Shown piece after piece: positions 8,673 to 16,619 of a stretch of 41,026 nt of DNA (position 1 is its first letter; the number at the start of each line of letters is the position of its first letter). A model generated the notes under the pieces. The model was not told the DNA's origin, did no database searches, and was given only the letters and a program-made list of their open reading frames with translations. The DNA is from Catenulispora sp. Lineage in GTDB: Bacteria > Actinomycetota > Actinomycetes > Streptomycetales > Catenulisporaceae. The DNA is taken from positions 1 through 41,026 of the forward strand of contig JABFWL010000287.1 of assembly GCA_013362315.1 (NCBI GenBank), in the 5' to 3' direction. The position numbers and the translations under genes are program-made.

Positions 8673-9539
8673 GTGCGCGCATCCTCCAGCGGCGCGATCC
8701 CCGCGCCCTACACGGCCTACCTGCGGGTCTATGAGCCGCTGGCCGCTTTCCCCGCTGGTGAGCGCACGGAATGGGAGGAGTGGCTGGCGCGCAATCCCGA
8801 GGGCGCGACGCTGGCCCGGGAGCAGGCTCTGGCGCTTCGGGCGCTGGTCGCGGTGCCGCCGATCGCTGTCCCGGAGAACGAGGACCGGATCGCTTATGTG
8901 ATGCGGACAAGCGAGGCAACGCTTGTCTGTCCCTGGCAATCGCGATTGAGGTCCTGGCTCGCACTGACCGAACTGCGGGCGATGCACGGGGACGGCGGAG
9001 TCCGGCTCTACTGGCCGCAGGCCGTCTTGGACCGTGCGGACACGGAGTACGACCGGTGGTGGGCCGAGGACCCGGAGGCACTTCCGCACATCCTGACGTC
9101 CTCGTGGCAGATCCCGATCCGCTGGCTCGTCCTGTTCGGACAGGAGGACGGCGTGGCTGGGGAGGGTCACTCGCTCATGTTTCGGACACCGATGAGCTCG
9201 GCGCGGAAGCGGTGTGCCAGGGGGCTGAGGGTTCTGAAACGGGCCTTAGGGGCCGGGCCGCTTGTGGAGGCCGTGCAGACCCTGGGGATGTGGCTGGAGG
9301 AATTCCATCCGCGGTCGGTGGTGGAACTCGACTACGGGGGGCTCATGGGTTTGCTCGTGGCGCAGGGCGCTGTCGGGGCCGAGGAACGGCAGGGGGGCGT
9401 CGTCATGGACTGCTCGGTGCGGTACGTCGCTGAAGGGCTCGCGGCGCTCGCGGAAGGCGACGACGCTGCGGTCACTTCCGCTTACCTTCGGTACCGCGTG
9501 AAGTGGGACGCCGTGCGGCTCTTGGCCCGGGCCAACTAA
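8673..9539 (+). CDS. Conserved actinobacterial protein of unknown function next to bldC
   Basis: I do not recognise a domain in this 288-residue protein. It is rich in Trp, Arg and Glu and looks soluble and helical; there is no signal peptide or membrane segment. The start is uncertain: GTG at 8673 is the longest reasonable choice and no clear ribosome binding site precedes it. A protein of similar size lies between valine dehydrogenase and bldC in Streptomyces-type genomes, so the position is conserved, which argues that it is real and useful. It is transcribed divergently from the dehydrogenase. Its role cannot be inferred from sequence. Confidence 0.75.
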   Translation: MRASSSGAIPAPYTAYLRVYEPLAAFPAGERTEWEEWLARNPEGATLAREQALALRALVAVPPIAVPENEDRIAYVMRTSEATLVCPWQSRLRSWLALTELRAMHGDGGVRLYWPQAVLDRADTEYDRWWAEDPEALPHILTSSWQIPIRWLVLFGQEDGVAGEGHSLMFRTPMSSARKRCARGLRVLKRALGAGPLVEAVQTLGMWLEEFHPRSVVELDYGGLMGLLVAQGAVGAEERQGGVVMDCSVRYVAEGLAALAEGDDAAVTSAYLRYRVKWDAVRLLARAN

Positions 9540-9771
9540 GCGTGATCAGGGGTCTTCCGCCCGGGCGGCACCCGTGCCAAGATCATCGCCTGGGGTCGAA
9601 TCCGGACACCGCGGGTGAAGCAACCGCCTGATGGCGTCCTCGATCGACACAGCGTTACGGGGGTGAAGCTGTCCGTATATCGGCCCCTACGTCCGGGGTC
9701 GGCCGGTGCGGGTTTTGTGTATCGATTTTATAGATATCGCCCACGGCGCCTGTCGGATGGTGTACTTGTAC

Positions 9772-9800
9772 TGTGAACGACAAGCCGTTCGTCCTATAAC
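9772..9800 (+). promoter_or_regulatory. Possible bldC promoter in a 367-bp gap
   Basis: TGTGAA (9772-9777) and TATAAC (9795-9800) stand 17 bp apart and would give a leader of about 100 nt for bldC. The gap from 9540 to 9906 contains no credible ORF. It also holds an AT-rich patch (TATAGAT at 9729-9735), unusual here, and a GAACG...CGTTC inverted repeat at 9775-9790 overlapping the proposed promoter. The assignment is tentative. Confidence 0.3.
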
Positions 9801-9906
9801 CGACACGGCCGCACGGTCTTCCCGGGACCGGGCAAACGAGGCTATCGGGGAGGGTCCACGAGAAATCGGGCGCGCTGGGCGCCCGTTTCCGTCAGGAGGA
9901 GTCCAT

Positions 9907-10110
9907 ATGACCGCACGTACGCCGGACGCTGAGCCTCTGCTCACGCCTGCCGAGGTCGCCACGATGTTCCGCGTCGACCCCAAGACGGTCACGCGCTGGG
10001 CCAAGGCCGGCAAGCTGACCTCGATCCGCACGTTGGGGGGCCACCGCCGCTACCGCGAGCAGGAGGTGCGCGCTCTGCTGAACGGCATCCCGCCGCAGCG
10101 TGAGGGCTGA
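9907..10110 (+). CDS. bldC: Developmental regulator BldC (MerR-like helix-turn-helix)
   Basis: BldC is a small DNA-binding protein related to the MerR head domain that controls the onset of differentiation in Streptomyces by binding direct repeats cooperatively. This 67-residue copy has the helix-turn-helix at 12-33 (LTPAEVATMFRVDPKTVTRW) and the wing at 41-49 (RTLGGHRRY), and lacks the MerR dimerisation helix, as BldC does. The ATG at 9907 was chosen over the longer frame because AGGAGGA lies at 9894-9900 with ideal spacing and the protein then matches BldC length. Its presence suggests a sporulating, mycelial actinobacterium. Confidence 0.93.
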   Translation: MTARTPDAEPLLTPAEVATMFRVDPKTVTRWAKAGKLTSIRTLGGHRRYREQEVRALLNGIPPQREG

Positions 10111-10158
10111 GACGTTCAGAGCATCCCGTCTTAGAACCCAACGGGGGACCTATAGGGG

Positions 10159-10190
10159 ACGCTCCAAGGGTCGGGCCTCTTGGAGCGTTT
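10159..10190 (+). terminator. Terminator after bldC
   Basis: ACGCTCCAAG at 10159-10168 pairs perfectly with 10179-10188 around a 10-nt loop and is followed by TT, 48 bp past the bldC stop. Confidence 0.75.
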
Positions 10191-10262
10191 CGCTCAAGTC
10201 CCGTTCACAGCATGGCCCCTCCGCCCCGAACTCCCGCTGGCGGCCGTGTTGAAGAAAAACGT

Positions 10263-10298
10263 AACGCCCGCCACCTGGGCGAACCGGTGGCGGGCGTT
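10263..10298 (-). terminator. Terminator of the glycan operon
   Basis: A perfect 13-bp stem (10263-10275 with 10286-10298) is followed on the minus strand by ACGTTTTTC, a classic U-run. It stands 54 bp past the stop of the last gene of the minus-strand operon that starts at 15601. Confidence 0.8.
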
Positions 10299-10352
10299 GT
10301 CGTGTCTGGTATTCGCCGGACGCGCTTACTGCTCGCGAGACCAGTAGACCCG

Positions 10353-11066
10353 CTAATGGCCGACGCGCAGGCGTTCGGGTTCGGGGACCGGCTTCTTCCG
10401 GTGGGCGCCGAAGGGGCGGTAGCTCTTCGGAGCCAGTAGGTACCAGGCGGTGGCGAGGATGAACAGGACCGTGCGACCCAGGGTGGGACGGTCCAGGAAC
10501 TTCTTGTCCGTGGACACTCGCAGCGGGACGAGTATGGACAGGTAGTAGCTCTCCGGATCCGGTACGTCCTCAGGCAGCGTCACGTTGTCCCGCAGCCGGA
10601 TCTGCACCGGTCCGGTGAGGCCGGGGCGGTGGGCGAAGATCCAGCGGCAGTCCGGCGGATACCGCTCGGCGAGCCCCGGCGACTCCGGGCGCGGGCCGAC
10701 CAGGGTCATGTGGCCCAGCAGGATGTTGAGGAGCTGCGGCAGCTCGTCGAGAGAGGTGCTGCGGATGAACCGGCCCACGGCGGTGATGCGCGGGTCACCC
10801 CGCGCAGTCACGTCCGGGCCGCCTGTGGACATCCGCATAGAGCGGAACTTGTAGAGCGTGAAGACGCGGCCGCCCTCTCCAACTCGTACTTGCCGGAAGA
10901 GCACCGGGCCACGGCTCGTCGCGCGCACCGCCCCGGCCACCGCCAAGAGCAGCGGCAGCGTCACCAGCAGCGCCGTGACCGAGACCAGGATGTCCAGCGT
11001 GCGCCGGCCCGAGGACGGACGGACCGGGACTTCTGAGGGTTGCCAGACGGTGTCCACGGCGGTCAT
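10353..11066 (-). CDS. Sugar-phosphate transferase, monotopic phosphoglycosyl transferase family
   Basis: The protein moves a sugar-1-phosphate from a nucleotide sugar to undecaprenyl phosphate, the first membrane step of many surface-glycan pathways. With the ATG at 11066 it has 237 residues: a re-entrant membrane helix at 23-46 ([20 protein letters not shown]), then [21 protein letters not shown], the catalytic Asp107-Glu108 pair in [13 protein letters not shown], and GPRPE at 124-128. This is the small PglC/WcaJ-C core without the N-terminal four-helix extension of larger members. A second hydrophobic stretch (198-212) lies near the C-terminus and is unusual for PglC. The start overlaps the stop of the lipoprotein gene by ATGA (11063-11066); the longer frame upstream is only its shadow. 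Confidence 0.9.
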   Translation of the reverse strand: MTAVDTVWQPSEVPVRPSSGRRTLDILVSVTALLVTLPLLLAVAGAVRATSRGPVLFRQVRVGEGGRVFTLYKFRSMRMSTGGPDVTARGDPRITAVGRFIRSTSLDELPQLLNILLGHMTLVGPRPESPGLAERYPPDCRWIFAHRPGLTGPVQIRLRDNVTLPEDVPDPESYYLSILVPLRVSTDKKFLDRPTLGRTVLFILATAWYLLAPKSYRPFGAHRKKPVPEPERLRVGH

Positions 11067-12295
11067 CCGGTGCCGGCGGCGCAGAAGACGCCGGTGAAGG
11101 CCTGAGAGATGGCGGCGATGTCCTGGCCCACAGAGCCCAGGCTGGAGCTGGGGGTGTAGTGGGTGAACAACTGGACGCCCCGCGCCTTCTCGGCCTTTAG
11201 CGCATCCCACAAGGCATTGGTCTCGTAGCCCGGAGACATCTGATACACGGGCCTGCCGGTCTTGCCATAGACCTGGGAGAAGGACCACGTGTCGACGGCC
11301 TTGGCTCCGGCAGCCGTCGGCACGTCGATGAAGTCCGGCACCAGGGCGGCGGCGGTCGCGACGTCGGGGATGGTGTCGGTGTTCCACGACAGCGCTTTGC
11401 GGGTGTTCACGATCACCTTCTTGTCCCAGCCACGCCGCTGGACCTCAGCGAAGGCGGCCTGCTGCGCTTGTGCCCGGGTGACTTTGAAGTTCTTCTGGTA
11501 TTGCTCCGGCCGCAGCATGTCGGTGGTGATGTCGAGCTCGTCGACGTAGCCGGAGTCCACGATCCGGTCGATGGTGCCGAGGTCGAGCCGGGCGTCGTTG
11601 CCGGCGTTGTCGGACAGGCACTTGGCTCGGCCGGCCGCTGTGGAGCCTGGGACGCACCCCAGGTCGTAGCCGATCACGTCGATGAGGATCAGTTTTCCGG
11701 GCGCGGCGGCGTGCAGCGCGGCGCGCGCGTCGTGCAGGAAGCGCAGGGCCTCCTCGGGGGAGGCCGTCGAGGTCTGCGGGTTCTGGCCCAGCTCGTCGGC
11801 GATCTTGAAGCCGACGACGCCGGGATCGGCGGCGGCTTCGGCGGCGAGTTGCCCGATGGTGGTGGCGAACCTGTCCGGACCGGTCTTCCAGGCCTTCACC
11901 AGGTCGGTCTCGATCCAGACCTTCAGTCCTGCGGCATCGGCGGCCTTCATGGGGGCGGTCCATTTGTCGAGGCTCTTGGTGTAGGGCGAGATGGGGGTGG
12001 CCCACGCTGGATAGTCGGGGGGGACGCCGCCGGGGAGGGCCGGTGTGCCCTTGGCGTCGGATGCGGTGGGGGCTGTGGCGGCGGTTCCGGCGGCGGTCGG
12101 GCTGCTACCGCTGGCTCCGCTGATAGCGCTCTGCGATGGCGCGGCTCCGACGGGCGCCTCCTTGCCGGTGCTGGAGCTGGCTAAGGTCGTGCTGTCCGTG
12201 CTGCCTTCGCCGCTTTTGCAGCCCGTGAAGAGCGTCACCGTCATCCCGCAGGCGACGATGGCTGCGGCGGTTCTCTTTACGCTTGCCAGAGCCAT
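11063..12295 (-). CDS. Secreted lipoprotein with a likely TIM-barrel domain
   Basis: The 410-residue protein has a lipoprotein signal peptide (basic MALASVKR, hydrophobic core, lipobox LFTGC with Cys26), a Ser/Thr/Ala/Gly linker to about residue 92, and a C-terminal domain of alternating strands and helices. Strand-like motifs such as GLKVWIETDL, VVGFKIADELG, LILIDVIGYD, ELDITTDM, KVIVNTR and FIDVPTA recur at regular spacing, as in a (beta/alpha)8 glycoside-hydrolase-like barrel. The Asp-Glu in IADELG sits where clan GH-A enzymes carry an acid/base Glu, but no family match is claimed. It overlaps the kinase gene by 19 bp and the phosphoglycosyl transferase by 4 bp, so it is made together with a glycan pathway and may trim, bind or anchor its product outside the membrane. 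Confidence 0.7.
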   Translation of the reverse strand: MALASVKRTAAAIVACGMTVTLFTGCKSGEGSTDSTTLASSSTGKEAPVGAAPSQSAISGASGSSPTAAGTAATAPTASDAKGTPALPGGVPPDYPAWATPISPYTKSLDKWTAPMKAADAAGLKVWIETDLVKAWKTGPDRFATTIGQLAAEAAADPGVVGFKIADELGQNPQTSTASPEEALRFLHDARAALHAAAPGKLILIDVIGYDLGCVPGSTAAGRAKCLSDNAGNDARLDLGTIDRIVDSGYVDELDITTDMLRPEQYQKNFKVTRAQAQQAAFAEVQRRGWDKKVIVNTRKALSWNTDTIPDVATAAALVPDFIDVPTAAGAKAVDTWSFSQVYGKTGRPVYQMSPGYETNALWDALKAEKARGVQLFTHYTPSSSLGSVGQDIAAISQAFTGVFCAAGTG

Positions 12296-13401
12296 GTCCT
12301 GTCCCTCTCCTCCGCGAAGGCGGCCAGGGCCGCGCGGTAGCCGTCGCGGAACTCCGGGACCGGCGCCCGCTGCGCCTGGTCCATCAGGAAGCAGCTGAAG
12401 AGGATCGGCGTGAGCGCCGGGTCGATGCCGAGCGCTGCCTCCCGGTCCCGGATGAAGCTCCGGACGAGTTCGGGGAACCAGCCACGCCCCCAGTAGGTGT
12501 GGCCGAAGCCGAGGATGTTGGGCCAGGCGGAGTAGGAGCGCCAGCGGCCTGTGGGGTCCTCGCGGCCCGGATGCCCGGGGACTTTGCCGTTGCCCCAGGG
12601 CCGGGTGCGGTCGAGGTAGAAGCCGTATGAGGTCGGGAACTTGTAGACGTCGTGGGTTGGGGTGCCGGCTGGGGTTCCGAGTTCCCAGTCGACGACGCCG
12701 GTGACTGTGGGGGCGGTGCTGCGAGCGCTCGCGCTTGTTCGCGTACTCGTCCTGGTGCTCGTGCCGCCGAGCAGCACGTTGCCCATCCAGTAGTCGCCGT
12801 GGACTCCGGTGACTGGAACCTTCGCGTCACGTAGCGCTGTCATCCGGTCTTCGAGGAGTGTGAACAGCGACTCTTCGCGAGCGGTGCAGCCGACCCGGTG
12901 GCGGTACAGCTCTAGGAGTGGCGTGAACTCGATTTCGCGCCACTCGGCGACTGAGAGAGGCGATCGGGCGCTTTGGCGGTGGAAGGAGTCGAGCCATGCG
13001 GCAGCCGCGGTGAAGTCCACTGCGACGGCGTTGCGGCTGGAGACGTGGCCCGGGGTGTAGTAGCCGACGGTCATGGGGCGTCCCGGCAGCGCGCTTTGCG
13101 CGAGGCAGAGGCGTCCGGCTATCGGGAACACGCCGAGCGGTCGCGGGATCTGGGAGCGTAGGCCGCTGTCCCAGAAGTGAGTGAGCACGTCGGATTCGCG
13201 CCGCAGCTGCGCGTCGTTCTCTGGGCTGCGGCCGGTCTTCACGATCACTGACAGAGTGCCGTGCCGGTCGAACAGCAGCAGCACGACTTTGGCGTTCGAG
13301 GCTTTGTCGAAGCCGACGACCACGCCGCTTTCCGGGGCAGGGCCGGGGAGACCGAAGTGTGGCCAGTGTGCTGCGAGGGCGGCGCAGAGGGCGGTGATCA
13401 T
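12277..13401 (-). CDS. APH-family (aminoglycoside phosphotransferase-like) small-molecule kinase
   Basis: The 374-residue protein has the kinase fold of the APH/choline kinase group: Lys55 in the ATP-binding sheet (VIVKTG), Glu69 as its likely partner, the Brenner motif HGDYWMGN with His201, Asp203 and Asn208, and GVVDWE with Asp238 as metal ligand. A Thr/Ser/Arg low-complexity insert (about 213-230) lies between the catalytic loop and the metal motif. Within the glycan operon a sugar or amino-sugar substrate is more plausible than an antibiotic, but that is inference from context. ATGA overlaps with the upstream gene (13398-13401) and a 19-bp overlap with the lipoprotein gene show tight coupling. 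Confidence 0.8.
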   Translation of the reverse strand: MITALCAALAAHWPHFGLPGPAPESGVVVGFDKASNAKVVLLLFDRHGTLSVIVKTGRSPENDAQLRRESDVLTHFWDSGLRSQIPRPLGVFPIAGRLCLAQSALPGRPMTVGYYTPGHVSSRNAVAVDFTAAAAWLDSFHRQSARSPLSVAEWREIEFTPLLELYRHRVGCTAREESLFTLLEDRMTALRDAKVPVTGVHGDYWMGNVLLGGTSTRTSTRTSASARSTAPTVTGVVDWELGTPAGTPTHDVYKFPTSYGFYLDRTRPWGNGKVPGHPGREDPTGRWRSYSAWPNILGFGHTYWGRGWFPELVRSFIRDREAALGIDPALTPILFSCFLMDQAQRAPVPEFRDGYRAALAAFAEERDRTWLWQA

Positions 13402-14105
13402 GGCGAGTCCGGCGGTTCGGCGCGGCGAGCGGGCGGGATGACAGCCCGGGGCAGGGCGGGGCGCACACCGACGACCGCGTATGCCGGGGCGAGCCGGAAG
13501 CGAAGCATCGGCGGCACGGCTTGTGCGCCGTGCTGCATCGTGGACAGCAGGATCTGCTTGAGCCGGCCCTTCAGCTTCGAGGTGGAGTCCGTGTAGGGGA
13601 AGAGGATGTTTTGCAGTACGTAGGCCAACTCCGCTCCCGATGCGCTCACTGGGATGAGGAGCGCTGGACAGCGTTGGTCCGGTATCGCGATGTATTGATT
13701 CGTCACGGTGAAGCCGGCGCTGGATAAGGCCGCACTGGCGGCTTTCAGGCTCAGGGTTCCGGCGGCGAAAGGGCTGGCGGGGTAGTGCCGGTTGCCGAAC
13801 GCCGCGAACAGGGCGCCGGCCGGCTGTACGGCGCCGGCCAGCCGTTTCAGCAGCTGCTCAGGGCGGGTCCGCAGTACGGTGCTCCATCCGCTGAGGTCTG
13901 CGACCACGACCGACTCATAAGGGCCCTCTGCTATTGCCGACTTCAGGAACGCTGCGGCGCTTCGCGGGTCCGTCCGGGCGTCGGCCAGCGACGCTGTTAC
14001 AGCGCCGGGCAGGGTCTCGCGGTGCGAGGCGAGGATCAGCTGGCCGGCGGCCTCGGGGAGAACGAAGCGCCAGTTGAGGGCACGCGCGTCCAAGGGGTCG
14101 GTCAT
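13398..14105 (-). CDS. Methyltransferase-like protein of the glycan operon
   Basis: With the ATG at 14105, coupled by ATGA to the flippase stop, the protein has 235 residues. The pattern resembles the C-terminal part of class I SAM methyltransferases: a strand-acidic turn VVVADLSGW, a PEQLLKRLAGAVQPAGALFAAFGN segment like the post-motif III helix and strand, and a late ITNQY/ALLIP strand pair. A glycine-rich motif I is not obvious, so SAM binding may be lost or altered. The N-terminus LNWRFVLPE is reminiscent of proteins found beside actinobacterial polysaccharide genes. A catalytic role is unproven; it may be a degenerate or accessory subunit. Confidence 0.6.
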   Translation of the reverse strand: MTDPLDARALNWRFVLPEAAGQLILASHRETLPGAVTASLADARTDPRSAAAFLKSAIAEGPYESVVVADLSGWSTVLRTRPEQLLKRLAGAVQPAGALFAAFGNRHYPASPFAAGTLSLKAASAALSSAGFTVTNQYIAIPDQRCPALLIPVSASGAELAYVLQNILFPYTDSTSKLKGRLKQILLSTMQHGAQAVPPMLRFRLAPAYAVVGVRPALPRAVIPPARRAEPPDSP

Positions 14106-15601
14106 GAGGTCGCTCTCAGGTAGCCGGAGACGGAAGCTTTGACAGAGGTGCTGGTGAAGGAGACGGCCTTGCCGGTCGAGCGCGAGCGCTGCCACAGGAA
14201 GATGCCGATCAGTGTCGGTACGTAGAGAGCTGCCGCCAATACCAGCCGGGCCGGGAACGGCCAGTGCTGCGAGGCGAGTAGGCCGAGGGCCATGGGCGCT
14301 GTCGCCAGGGCGGGCGTGAGCAGCGCGCCGACCAGGGCGGAGGCCCCGATCCAGGTGCGGAGTTGGGTCGCGTTGACGCCGAGCAGGAAGGTTTCGGTGA
14401 TCAGCGTCGCGTAAGCCGCGCCGTCGTAGGAGAACCGCGGTATCAGCGCGATCGAGGCACCCAGGTTCACGACGACGGCCCAGATGGTGGTGGCGCTGCG
14501 TTCGCGTTGGTGGTTGACCGCGGTCATCGCGGTGCCGATGGTGTGGCTGAGCATCCGGACCGGGATCACCAGCGCCAGCACCATCATGCAGTGGGCGGCG
14601 GGGGCGGCTTTGTGGCCGCCCATGAAGATCAGGAGCTGGCCGGCGACCAGGGCGCCGCCGATGGCGAGGGGCACGCCGAGAACCCCCTGGGCGCGCATCG
14701 CCGCGTCGCGCAGCGCGCAGAGGGCCGCGGGGCGGGCGGGCCAGGCTCGGGACATGCGCGGGAAGATGGCGTTGTTGATCATGCGGGCGAGGATGTTGAG
14801 CTGGAAGACCAGGCTGGCGCCGACGTTGTAGAGGCCGACCGCTGCGGTGCCTTTGAAGGCTTCGAGTACTAGCCAGCCTTGGCGGGTGTAGAGGGTGGAG
14901 CCGACGTCGCCAGCAGCGAAGGTCAGGGCGCCGCGGAAGAGGGGGAAGAGGAAGCGGCCGTGGGGGCGTGGGAGGAGGAGGCGGTGGGTGAGGCGACAGG
15001 CGTGGTACCAGGCGACGGAGGCTCCTAGGAGTCTGGTGAGGAGGAACGCCAGGAGGACGGTTGTTGGGCCGTGGTGGAGTTTGAGGATGGTTATGGCTGA
15101 TAGGAGGAACGTCAGTTCTTGGATCCAGGTGGCTGCCGCTTCCAGACGCATGCGGTCGAAGGCCCAGAAGCCTGCGAAGACCAGGCGGCTGACGGCGTCG
15201 AAGGCGCTGGCCGTCATCGACAACGCGATAGCTGTCCCGGTGCTGTGGTCACCTTCGCAGAGCATCCAGATGGGGAGGAACAGCGCTGTCCACAGTGCGC
15301 CACAGGCCAGTGCCAGGAAGGCGGTGGATTCCAGCCAGAGCGGGGTCTTGGTGAGGTCACGAGTCAGGGTCCTGGTGAGCAGGTTCGGGATGCCCCAGCA
15401 CATGAAGGTGTAGGTGATCATCGCGACGGTTTGGGCCACGGCGAACTTTCCGGCTGCTGCGGTGCCGCCGAACCGGAAGATCAGCTGGCCGGCTACGAAG
15501 GTGCCGGTCATGCGGGCCAGGAAGGAGGTCAGCTGCCAGAACGAGGAGGCGATGACGCCTTCGACGCTGGCTTTGCCTGCTCGCGCCGCGTCGGCGGTCA
15601 T
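14102..15601 (-). CDS. Polysaccharide flippase-like membrane protein (MOP/Wzx superfamily)
   Basis: The 499-residue protein contains about 12-14 hydrophobic segments evenly spread over its length and short charged loops, the pattern of Wzx/MurJ/MATE-type transporters that flip lipid-linked sugars across the membrane. The N-terminal helix (FWQLTSFLARMTGTFVAGQL) and a gap-rich second half with ARMINNAIFPRMSRAW resemble RfbX-like members. It is the first gene of a five-gene operon and is followed without gap by the methyltransferase-like gene. The ATG at 15601 has GGGGGGTGG about 7 nt upstream. The lipid-linked product of the phosphoglycosyl transferase at the end of the operon is its likely cargo. 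Confidence 0.85.
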   Translation of the reverse strand: MTADAARAGKASVEGVIASSFWQLTSFLARMTGTFVAGQLIFRFGGTAAAGKFAVAQTVAMITYTFMCWGIPNLLTRTLTRDLTKTPLWLESTAFLALACGALWTALFLPIWMLCEGDHSTGTAIALSMTASAFDAVSRLVFAGFWAFDRMRLEAAATWIQELTFLLSAITILKLHHGPTTVLLAFLLTRLLGASVAWYHACRLTHRLLLPRPHGRFLFPLFRGALTFAAGDVGSTLYTRQGWLVLEAFKGTAAVGLYNVGASLVFQLNILARMINNAIFPRMSRAWPARPAALCALRDAAMRAQGVLGVPLAIGGALVAGQLLIFMGGHKAAPAAHCMMVLALVIPVRMLSHTIGTAMTAVNHQRERSATTIWAVVVNLGASIALIPRFSYDGAAYATLITETFLLGVNATQLRTWIGASALVGALLTPALATAPMALGLLASQHWPFPARLVLAAALYVPTLIGIFLWQRSRSTGKAVSFTSTSVKASVSGYLRATS

Positions 15602-15629
15602 GACGAAGCCACCCCCCTGCGTCTGCGTG

Positions 15630-15683
15630 TGAGTGAGCTGATCAGGGCTCTGGTGCTACTGGTAGCCCTGGTTCACTTACTCA
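15630..15683. repeat. Large imperfect inverted repeat in the leader of the glycan operon
   Basis: Twenty-base arms at 15630-15649 and 15664-15683 match at 14 positions, including CAGGGCT/AGCCCTG next to the 14-nt loop and TGAGT/ACTCA at the outside. It lies 29 bp before the flippase start on the minus strand. It could be an operator for a dimeric regulator or an RNA hairpin in the leader. Confidence 0.45.
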
Positions 15684-15769
15684 GAGTTGCGCCCGGTTTG
15701 GGCGGGCGAATCGGTAGGGAGGGTGAGGATGGGTACGTAGTGTGTCTGGACGAGTGACGAGAGCCACCC

Positions 15770-16528
15770 CTACGGCAGCACGTTCACCGCCCGCGCCGCC
15801 ACCAGCGCCACCGTCACCAGGGACACCACCGACTGCGACATCATCGTCAGCTTCGCCCACGACGACATGGGCAGCGTGTCGGTGGGCGAGAACGCGGTGG
15901 AGTTCGTGAACGACAGGTAGGCGTAGTCGACGAAGCCCGGCTCCCAGTCCTCGTGGGCCTTGGACGGGTCGGTCATCTGCGGGAACAGGAAGTCCGGGTA
16001 GGGCTTGCGGGCCTGTGCGCGGGAGAACGGGCCGCCGCGGTCGAACTGCCAGTAGAAGAGTGCGTAGGCCAGCACGTTGGTGATCCAGATCGCGAGGCCG
16101 GAGCCGAGCAGGGTCTGCGCGTAGTTGCTCGGGTCGGTGCCGGTGTGGTGGTGCAGGATCTGGTGCACCAGGCGGGCGATGGAGCCGAAGTTGGCGGCGG
16201 CCACCAGCAGCGTCAGGACGATCGAGGCCCAGCGGATCAGCGGGTGCTCGCGCTGGAACCGCACCGGGTTCGCGGCGATCAGGCCGCCGAGCAGCAGCAC
16301 CTCCAGGACCGGCAGCAGATAGCGCGGTTGCAGGGCGTAGCGGTCGGGCAGCGCCAATTGCAAAGCGATCGCCAAGAGTACGCCAAGAGTCACCGGCCAC
16401 CGCGGTTCGCCGGTGGTCAGGCGCAGCCACGCCGGTATCTTGCCCGGGTCCCAGTGCAGGCCCGGGACGTGGGGCGATGGCCGGTGGTGCTCCGGGTCCG
16501 GACAGCTGGGGTCGTGGTGCTCTTGCAT
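15770..16528 (-). CDS. DUF1345-like multi-pass membrane protein
   Basis: The 252-residue protein has a polar His/Pro-rich N-terminus (about 40 residues) and some five to six hydrophobic helices. The segment FVDYAYLSFTNSTAFSPTDT resembles the pore-like region of DUF1345 proteins (a DYLYFSFT...SDT pattern), which has been compared with ion-channel pore loops. The C-terminal helix MMSQSVVSLVTVALVAARAV ends the protein. Function is unknown. The ATG at 16528 is preceded by TACCCT at leaderless distance, and the gene is divergent from the zinc-ribbon protein. Confidence 0.7.
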   Translation of the reverse strand: MQEHHDPSCPDPEHHRPSPHVPGLHWDPGKIPAWLRLTTGEPRWPVTLGVLLAIALQLALPDRYALQPRYLLPVLEVLLLGGLIAANPVRFQREHPLIRWASIVLTLLVAAANFGSIARLVHQILHHHTGTDPSNYAQTLLGSGLAIWITNVLAYALFYWQFDRGGPFSRAQARKPYPDFLFPQMTDPSKAHEDWEPGFVDYAYLSFTNSTAFSPTDTLPMSSWAKLTMMSQSVVSLVTVALVAARAVNVLP

Positions 16529-16534
16529 GGGCCG

Positions 16535-16540
16535 AGGGTA
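16535..16540 (-). promoter_or_regulatory. -10 hexamer TACCCT of a leaderless promoter
   Basis: On the minus strand TACCCT ends 6 nt before the ATG at 16528, and there is no ribosome binding site. Confidence 0.4.
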
Positions 16541-16619
16541 GCGCCGGCGTCACCGCGCAAACAGGCCTTGCCTCAGTGTTCTAAAGTGGGCGGGTCTGCC
16601 CGAGGGGGTTCTCAGAACC

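Noticed and set aside
9557-9568. CCGCCCGGGCGG as a terminator of the unknown gene
   Set aside because: It is a 12-bp palindrome without room for a loop and with no T run; such GC palindromes are common in this genome type.
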